DNA from: Hyalella azteca
Taxonomy: Eukaryota > Arthropoda > Malacostraca > Amphipoda > Hyalellidae
Length of the DNA stretch: 64,000 nt
NCBI RefSeq assembly: GCF_000764305.2
Contig: NW_025941473.1
Coordinates: forward strand, 1 to 64,000
Direction: 5' to 3'
Shown piece by piece: positions 58,020-64,000 of this stretch. How positions within the stretch are numbered: the first letter of the stretch is position 1; the number at the start of each line of letters is the position of its first letter. The notes under the pieces are model-generated. The model saw nothing but the letters and a program-made list of their open reading frames with translations, was not told the origin of the DNA and made no database searches. The position numbers were made by a program, and so were the translations under genes.

Positions 58020-58740
58020 GCAGTTCCATTGAGCCGTACGACTGTTGTAAACGACCGTAACTCACGCACTCATTTACGGCCGTATGTTCAGCGACCGTAC
58101 CGCAGCTGTAGCCGCACGTTTGCAGCCGTATTCCAAGTGGTTGTACTGCCGCTGTAGCCGTGCAACCTCACGATCGCTATTCTTCATAACTATTGTGTCT
58201 TGCTGCTACAGATGCCTCACGGTCAGTCTGGCCGTAGGTTGTTTTACAACGACCGTACTTCGGAATAGTGGCACAGTCTTACTCGTCAATGATATTATTC
58301 CAAACTCGTTGCTGTACTACGGCTGAAGATGACTGACCGTACCGCTTCTTCTTGATGGAAATTGTGACCATATTGTACTGATGACCGTACCAATGATAAC
58401 TCCCAGTGTAGAAATTGAACTTAAATCTTCTGATGACATGCGTTATAATCATTTATCATTGTACAACTCGTGGCCCTCTCGCATTGTGTCACGGCTGAGT
58501 CGCAGCTGTAGTGTTGATGTTGATTTTCTTGACATGCTCACCGGACTCTTGGCTGCTTCGATAAGTCCAGGTTCCTCGTGACCGTCAATGTTTGAAAATG
58601 GTAACACCGCTGGCCTCACGGCCGCTAAATACAGTCCGCTGACTGCAGACCATGCTTGCGTGACAGTCACCTCCGTAGAACCAACAACCCTTGGCGCCAA
58701 TTTTGAGGTCCTTATATAGGGAGCAGTCATGCACAGTTAA
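58020..58740. promoter_or_regulatory. CpG-rich island with clustered CCGTA/TACGG motifs
   Basis: Between 58030 and 58400 the pentamer CCGTA occurs about a dozen times, mostly as GACCGTA or GCCGTA, in sequence far richer in G+C and CpG than its surroundings. CpG remains frequent to about 58700. It is 2.6 kb upstream of the p53 start codon and could include a promoter or untranslated first exon. A diverged tandem repeat is the alternative. Confidence 0.3.
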
Positions 58741-58744
58741 GCCT

Positions 58745-59630
58745 ATACCTACCCTCAAAGTGATGCCACGACAGTTGTGAGTTCCACAAGGTCAGCACCT
58801 TTGATACCCTCGCCATTTCAAACTATAAACAAACCCTCGGTCTAATGGTCTTGAGAACAATAGCACCTTATGCAAGCTTTACACAGTTTTACCCCAAATT
58901 TGTGTAGCCTTCTCAACACTTTACTTGAAGTTTCTAATTTTCTCAACTTTCATAACTCAATTTACGAATTAATTCACCCACAGACTGTGTTCTATAAAAT
59001 ATAATATAATTTCGAGACAGAATTACTGACAATCTAATCATACTAACATTACTCTAAAGTCCTCCTCTTTCTTTGTAGATGTGGATGTAGAATAAATGAC
59101 ATTTTCTGTAATTTCTATTTTCTGTATATCAATTTCCTATCATTTCCCATAATTTTCCCATCATCTTACTATAAAAATTCCCCATGACTTTCCCATGAAC
59201 TTCCATTCATTTCTCATAATTTTTGCATTATTTTTCATAATTTTTTATTCATCACTAATTCATCATTAATTTATAATTTATTTATCAAACTTGAATTTAT
59301 TCTGTTCAATACGGCCTTTTAGTGAATTTATACTATTCATATCTGTCAGTCACGCCCATTTTCCCCACCCTCCTTGATCAAAGTCTCAACCAAAATGTTT
59401 TATTTTATTATTAAGTTAGAATAGATAGCCTACAAGGCTACAACAAGAGCTTTCTAATCATGATAAATCATCTAATGGTAATAAAATCTATGAAATTGGC
59501 TCATAGGAAAAAACTAGAAATGATGGTTTTCCAATAAAAGTGACAAAATTGGTCCATTGCTGAGACAATTTAGTAAAGGAAAAACTTTGTACCAAGCTTT
59601 TTCACTTCTATTTGTATTATTCCACTCATT
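58745..59630. other. intergenic, no supported gene
   Basis: AT-rich, with a Thr/Ser-poor low-complexity stretch of 'cccat' and 'cattttc' runs at 59090-59280. Nothing coding is seen. Confidence 0.4.
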
Positions 59631-59848
59631 TATATCAGGGTGCGTACCGGTATTTAGAAAAAAAAAATCCACGACTTTCCATGACCTGGTTCTAGACTTC
59701 TAGTAATCTTTGAATGTTAACACGTTGACTGACGTATTGGTACATATGTGCACCACAAAATGTATTTCTCCAGGAGGTAGTGGTACATAATTCAGGTTGC
59801 CTAGAATCGGCCAAATCCAAGAACAAAAAAGGCCGATAATTCAAAGTA

Positions 59849-61262
59849 CAGTAAGCGCAATAAAAACTGGCACCTAAAAAATAAAATGTGAAATTCATCT
59901 ACAAAGCCTAATGAAGGTGAAATAAAAAATAAATAATTACCTTAAAATTTGTTTTAATACTTAGTCATTTGACCTTTTGCCTTCAGGACCCTCTCAAGGC
60001 GATTTGGCATACTCCTGGCTAAGTTTTCAAAATATTGAACGTCCATCTCCTGAATCCAGACTCGTTTAATTTCCTTTTTTAATTCTGGAAGCGATGTCAA
60101 ATTCTCAATTCTCAGCTTACTCTTCATGTGTTTCCATGCATTCTCGGTGGGATTAAGATCAGGGCTATTTCCACACCATTCCAGGACCTCAAACCCTTCT
60201 CTGCAAGGAAAGTCTTCACTTTATTGGACATGTGGCAGGGAGCCTTGTCATGCATGAAAATTGATGTTCCATGAATTTCATAGGGCAGCACCAAATGATC
60301 CTTTAAACACTCGATGTAGCGATCACCATTCATTGTGTCGTTTTTTGGGAGGAAATACAAACCCCCTCTAACCATAAGGCCACTGAAACAGCCCCAAACC
60401 ATGACAGATTCAGGATGTTTCACAGTTTTAGATGTGTACTTGGGGGCAAAAGGGTCAGAGCCACTAGGCCTACGGACCCTTTCCCTTCGGTTGGAAAACA
60501 TCTGAAACGTGCTCTTGTCGCTCCACATCACTTTTAACCATTGCTCAGGTCTCCAATGAAGATAACGACGGGCAAAATTCATTCTTTGCTTCACCATACG
60601 GGCATTGAGAAGGGGTTTACGTGCCGCGACCCTGCAAGGTAGGCCTAGGTCTTTTTGCAGGCGATGCTGCACAGTACGGACAGACACCTGCTGAAGCAAC
60701 ATCGGATGATATTTTTTCAGTTGGACTGCATTAAATTTTGGATTAATGGTAACTTCACGCTTTATAAGCTTGTCAGTCATTTCTGAAGTCTTTTTAGGTC
60801 TCCCAGACCCCACTTTCCTCTTCGGCACCACCCCAGGTGTCAACTTTTTTTGTGCTGCAAGGACCATAAAGATGGACCTGCGGCTCCTCCCCGTACGTTC
60901 ACAAATGTTTAAAATACTCACTTTTTCTTCACGTAATGTCATAATGCGCACTTTTTCCGCAAGTGAGAGGTGTTTAGGGGCCATTGTAATCAATTGCACT
61001 TTCACAAGGACGTTTATTCAAAAAAACGTGTTTTCACTGAAAAATCGGGCCTAGCGCGCATAGAAACATACACCTGCTACAAACACAAAACGGCAAGTAA
61101 CGTATCGCCGAGTGACTGGCAACACTCATCAGGGTCTCTGTAATTGCCAGAAACCTCCTTTAGTAGATTGCGATATTTACAGCAGCTTAAACGCAAATGA
61201 AATTGACCGCGCTAAAACAGTGAAAATGGATGGAAGGGTGCCAGTTTTTATTGCGCTATCTG
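59849..61262 (-). mobile_element. Tc1/mariner-superfamily transposon, 1414 bp
   Basis: Terminal inverted repeats begin CAG(T/A)(A/T)AGCGCAATAAAAA and continue CTGGCACC at the left, mirrored by GGTGCCAG at the right. The TA target duplication is at 59847-59848 and 61263-61264. One transposase gene on the minus strand fills it. Length and organisation are those of a near-complete Tc1 element. Confidence 0.93.
59954..60984 (-). pseudogene. Tc1-type DD34E transposase, one frameshift
   Basis: Cut-and-paste DNA transposase. From ATG at 60984: an N-terminal helix-turn-helix pair (KHLSLAEKVRIMTLREEKVS, then RTGRSRRSIFMVL), a GRPKK AT-hook-like linker, and the catalytic domain with D156 (MWSDKSTF) and D246 (IFMHDKAPCH). 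Near 60190, after residue 265, a one-base loss shifts the frame. The expected DLNPTENAW motif follows in the next frame, with its Glu 35 residues after D246, fitting DD34E. The tail then runs to TAA at 59956-59954. The upstream in-frame ATG at 61005 is less likely because Tc1 proteins usually start near the PKxxxLS motif. Apart from this frameshift it is well preserved, so the insertion is fairly recent. Confidence 0.88.
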
Positions 61263-62068
61263 TATACTAGTTTATTTGTAGGTTCTGCTATAAAAATTCC
61301 ATTTATTTTCTTTTTGCAGTATGTAAAATTTCATCAGGAAGATTAAATTTTAGCCGGCCAACGCAATTGAGAAAAACTATCATGGAATTTGTCAGGAAAA
61401 TGACCGTCTGGCAACCCTGCTTAAAAAAAAGAACAAAAAACTGAAATAATAGTACAAGATGAAGCAATCGTAGTCAACGTGTTAATTGAAAAGAGAGTAG
61501 TTGGAGCAGCTGAACCAAATGTTGCCAGTCTGCCAGAAAGTGTACAAGAATAACAAGATGTGTATCAAACCTATGCATGCCCTTGTATATTTATTTGATC
61601 TTACAATTTTATTATGAATCCATTTTTCTCCACTGGTTCCAAATGGAACCACTAGGCATTAATGGGTTAACACACACAGCACAGAAAAACAATTCATTTT
61701 ATACACCATTTATTTGCAAATTCCATGACTTTTCATAACCTGAAATGAAATTCCACAACTATCCAGGCCTGGAAAATGGATAATCATGTTCCATGATTTT
61801 CCACGTATTCCATGACAGGGAACACTCCCTGTTATACGCATTTTTATAAAATTTACTCTCTTTTCAGCCATATAATTTTCACTAGGATCAGAGGAAACAT
61901 TTTTTTTGTGCACACAGCACACAAGTCCTAACTCCTAAGATTAAGAATAGGTATTAAAATGACTTTTTGAGAAGATTGGATTAGCTATTTGGTTACTGGT
62001 TAAGAAAAGCTTTACTGCAGGTAAACAAAACAATCAGCCTGAATCAGGTTCAGGTCCTACACATCATA

Positions 62069-63899
62069 GGGTAAATGCAGTATATTCCGACACATTAAGG
62101 ACGCATCGCGAAATGAAAAACTAAAAAAAAAATAACCGTAAGCATTACTTGAGTTCTGTTTGCTTTACGTGATTCTCAAAATACCGCACTACGCGCCAGC
62201 AACAATAAAACGTCACAAAGTGTTGCCATGTTTATTTAAAAGCCTTTAGAATGCAAACCTACCAAATCCCTATATTTCGACGAGCGACGCTGTGTGTGAC
62301 TAAATTCAGCATGTTGTGAGACAAATTCCGGCCGCGCACAGAGATGCAAAAAAACGTTTTTTTTCCAGAGTGTTTTTTTAGTGAAAAAACATTTTGTTGT
62401 GTTTTTTTTTTGTTTTTAATTGTTTTTTTTCTTTCGTGTATTTATTTGGGATCAATATATCTATACCCTTAATATACATTGAAATGATGTGTTTTTAAAT
62501 CTTATTTAACATATCTCATGTGTGATTTATAATTTATCAAGCCTAATACTTCTAGTTCAAAGCTTAAAAGGGTAAATAAACAAATTTTTCATTTCCTTAT
62601 TGTACTCAAATATCAAAGTATGCAAATAATACAAAAAATAAATATTTTCAAAGCATTCCATTTTCAGTCACTCACCATGACCTACGAGTCTAAGACTATG
62701 ACTCAGTCCCTCCCAACCAGATACCAGACTCTGATATCAAAATCTGTAGAAAAAATAAAAGCATCTAAAAAAAGTACTCCATTTCAAGTAAACATATTGA
62801 AGTCACTTGTGGTATGTGACGTGGGTCACGTGCCTCATTGAGTCGGCATCACTCACCATGACTCGTGAGGCATGATTCACTCAGAGTCACTATCACTTAT
62901 CACTGTATCACCAAGACTTGGAAGAGTATCTTCTTGTTGATCTCCATCAGGGTCATGAACATCATCCATGTCCATATGGCTGTCAGTGTCACTGTCTGAC
63001 TTGTTTTGATGCTCTTGGTTTAAGCCTGCAGTTGTTAACAATCACAGCCATTTTTCTGAGGCTGATGGCAATGCAGCAGGTTCATTATCGTCATTCAATG
63101 ATATTAGGAATTTTAAGATACAGCATAGACCTGTCAGTGCTGTCACCTATCATCCTGTGGCCCTCAGGTAAAGTGATTATGGATTTATTTGCATTTATTT
63201 ATGTTTAAAAAAAAAAAAACAATAAAAAAACATGTTTTTTTAGGCTGATGTTTTTTATTAAAAAAATTTGTTTTTATTAAAAAAAACATGAGTGTTTTTT
63301 TTACGTCGCATCTCTAGCCGCGCATCAAACTCTACTAGCTAATACATAATTCCGACATCCTTGTGTTCAAATTCCGATTGCTGTGTGAGCTGTATTGGAA
63401 TACGACATGGCTTTGAATTAGAATACTATTGAATATTGAACACTACTTAATTAGGCTTTTAATTAACAGCTATTAAGCTTTTAATTAAGAAAATTTTAAT
63501 TTTTGCACACAGCTTGGAACAAACTGTGTGTGTCCAATTCAAGTTGTGTCGGAATTAGTTTTTATGTGTCTAAATCCATTTCTTAACCAAATGTCTTACC
63601 TAATCATCTATTAATTTATTTACCACTTGAAATCCGCTAATACAAGTAGGGTAAACGCGGTATATTCCGACATTGTAGGTAATTCCGTCACCTCTCCAGC
63701 TTTTCCTTTATATTAAGCTTTGTTTTAGTTCCATGCGTTAATATGGCAACATTTTGTGACGTTTCATCGTTGCTGACGCGTAGTGAAGTGTTTTGAGAGT
63801 CATGTGAAGGCAACAGAACTTACGTAATGCATACGTTTTTTTTATAGTTTTTCATTTCTCGATGCGTCCTTAAAGTGTCGGAATATACCGCGTTTACCC
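62069..63899. mobile_element. TA-flanked foldback/MITE complex with GGGTAAA termini
   Basis: Left end GGGTAAATGCAGTATATTCC, right end GGAATATACCGCGTTTACCC, TA on both sides. About 190 bases at the left are inverted at the right ('ggacgcatcg' and 'aatgaaaaac' in both arms). A further GGGTAAACGCGGTATATTCC at 63649 defines an inner 251-base unit (63649-63899) that is a complete MITE by itself. So this is either one foldback element or two inverted MITE copies around other sequence. A hAT-like element splits it. Confidence 0.7.
62339..63316. mobile_element. non-autonomous hAT-like element nested in the MITE complex
   Basis: Ends CAGAGATGC (left) and GCATCTCTA (right) are flanked by a perfect 8-base duplication GCCGCGCA (62331-62338 and 63317-63324), as expected for hAT insertion. 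The 978-base interior has long T and A runs near both ends (for example about 62390-62430 and 63205-63300) and no transposase. The small open frames at 62620-62841 and 62918-63208 inside it are not supported as genes. Confidence 0.75.
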
Positions 63900-64000
63900 T
63901 ACCTAGACTTAAAGTATTCCTAATATATTCACAGACATATTTGAAAGTCTCAAACCATAATAGCCTATTCTTTCTACAAAAACAGTTTAATGAGTTTATC

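Larger units (their letters stand above)
59721..61481. mobile_element. piggyBac-like MITE, split by a Tc1 element
   Basis: TTAA (59717-59720) then CACGTTGACT at the left; AGTCAACGTG then TTAA (61482-61485) at the right. A TTAA target with terminal inverted repeats is diagnostic of the piggyBac superfamily. Without the Tc1 insertion it is about 350 bases and has no coding capacity. Confidence 0.65.
59637..61832. mobile_element. outer MITE-like element hosting nested transposons
   Basis: Left end CAGGGTGCGTACC with 'ttccatgacctgg' inside, and right end ...'ttccatgacagggaacac' then TCCCTG. 'ttccatga' words recur several times near the right end. TTATAT and TTATAC flank it and may be a worn target duplication. 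The piggyBac-like and Tc1 elements sit inside. The terminal match is short, so this is tentative. Confidence 0.4.

Overview
This is AT-rich, intron-rich metazoan genomic DNA with one 477-base assembly gap. An insect/crustacean-type ionotropic receptor, a p53 gene of arthropod style and tRNA-derived SINEs point to an arthropod, and I would guess a crustacean. That guess rests on gene content, not on a database match. Genes had to be assembled by eye from short exons using splice signals, intron phase and protein-family motifs.

Layout. (1) 1-147 is the last exon of an unidentified + strand gene. (2) 3.1-13.0 kb (+) is an ionotropic receptor (IR/iGluR family) gene in at least nine exons; one exon is unaccounted for and may lie in or near the gap at 12033-12509, which is flanked by minisatellites. 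(3) 16.3-35.9 kb (+) is a tandem array of three short-chain dehydrogenases of the retinol dehydrogenase 11-14 type: copy A (353 aa, intact), copy B (broken) and copy C (358 aa, intact). B and C come from a recent tandem duplication of a whole gene plus flanks. B then took up a 2-kb hAT-like element, a 4.4-kb LINE, a SINE and at least one further insert. It lost exons 5-7 by a deletion fusing exon 4 to the middle of exon 7. Copy C preserves the empty site for several of these events. (4) 36.7-41.1 kb holds a second, truncated copy of the hAT-like element, a GC-rich candidate exon and a decayed SINE. (5) 41.6-55.4 kb (-) is a p53 gene. Eight exons with fully consistent phases give a 629-residue protein with all four zinc ligands. 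Downstream lies a second set of three exons that duplicates the last DNA-binding-domain exon and the C-terminal tail. (6) 55.7-63.9 kb is mostly transposons: a 1.08-kb foldback element just upstream of p53, a Tc1-type transposon nested in a piggyBac-like MITE, and a foldback/MITE complex containing a nested hAT-like insertion.

The most interesting feature is the p53 locus. The duplicated exon 7 (7A at 46910-47241, 7B at 42629-42853) encodes the strand and helix that in human p53 carry R273, C275, C277 and R280. The two versions align without gaps and use the same intron phase, but differ at the positions of R273 and C277. Alternative last exons could therefore give p53 proteins with different DNA contacts and different tails. 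This is inferred from sequence only; RNA evidence would settle it.
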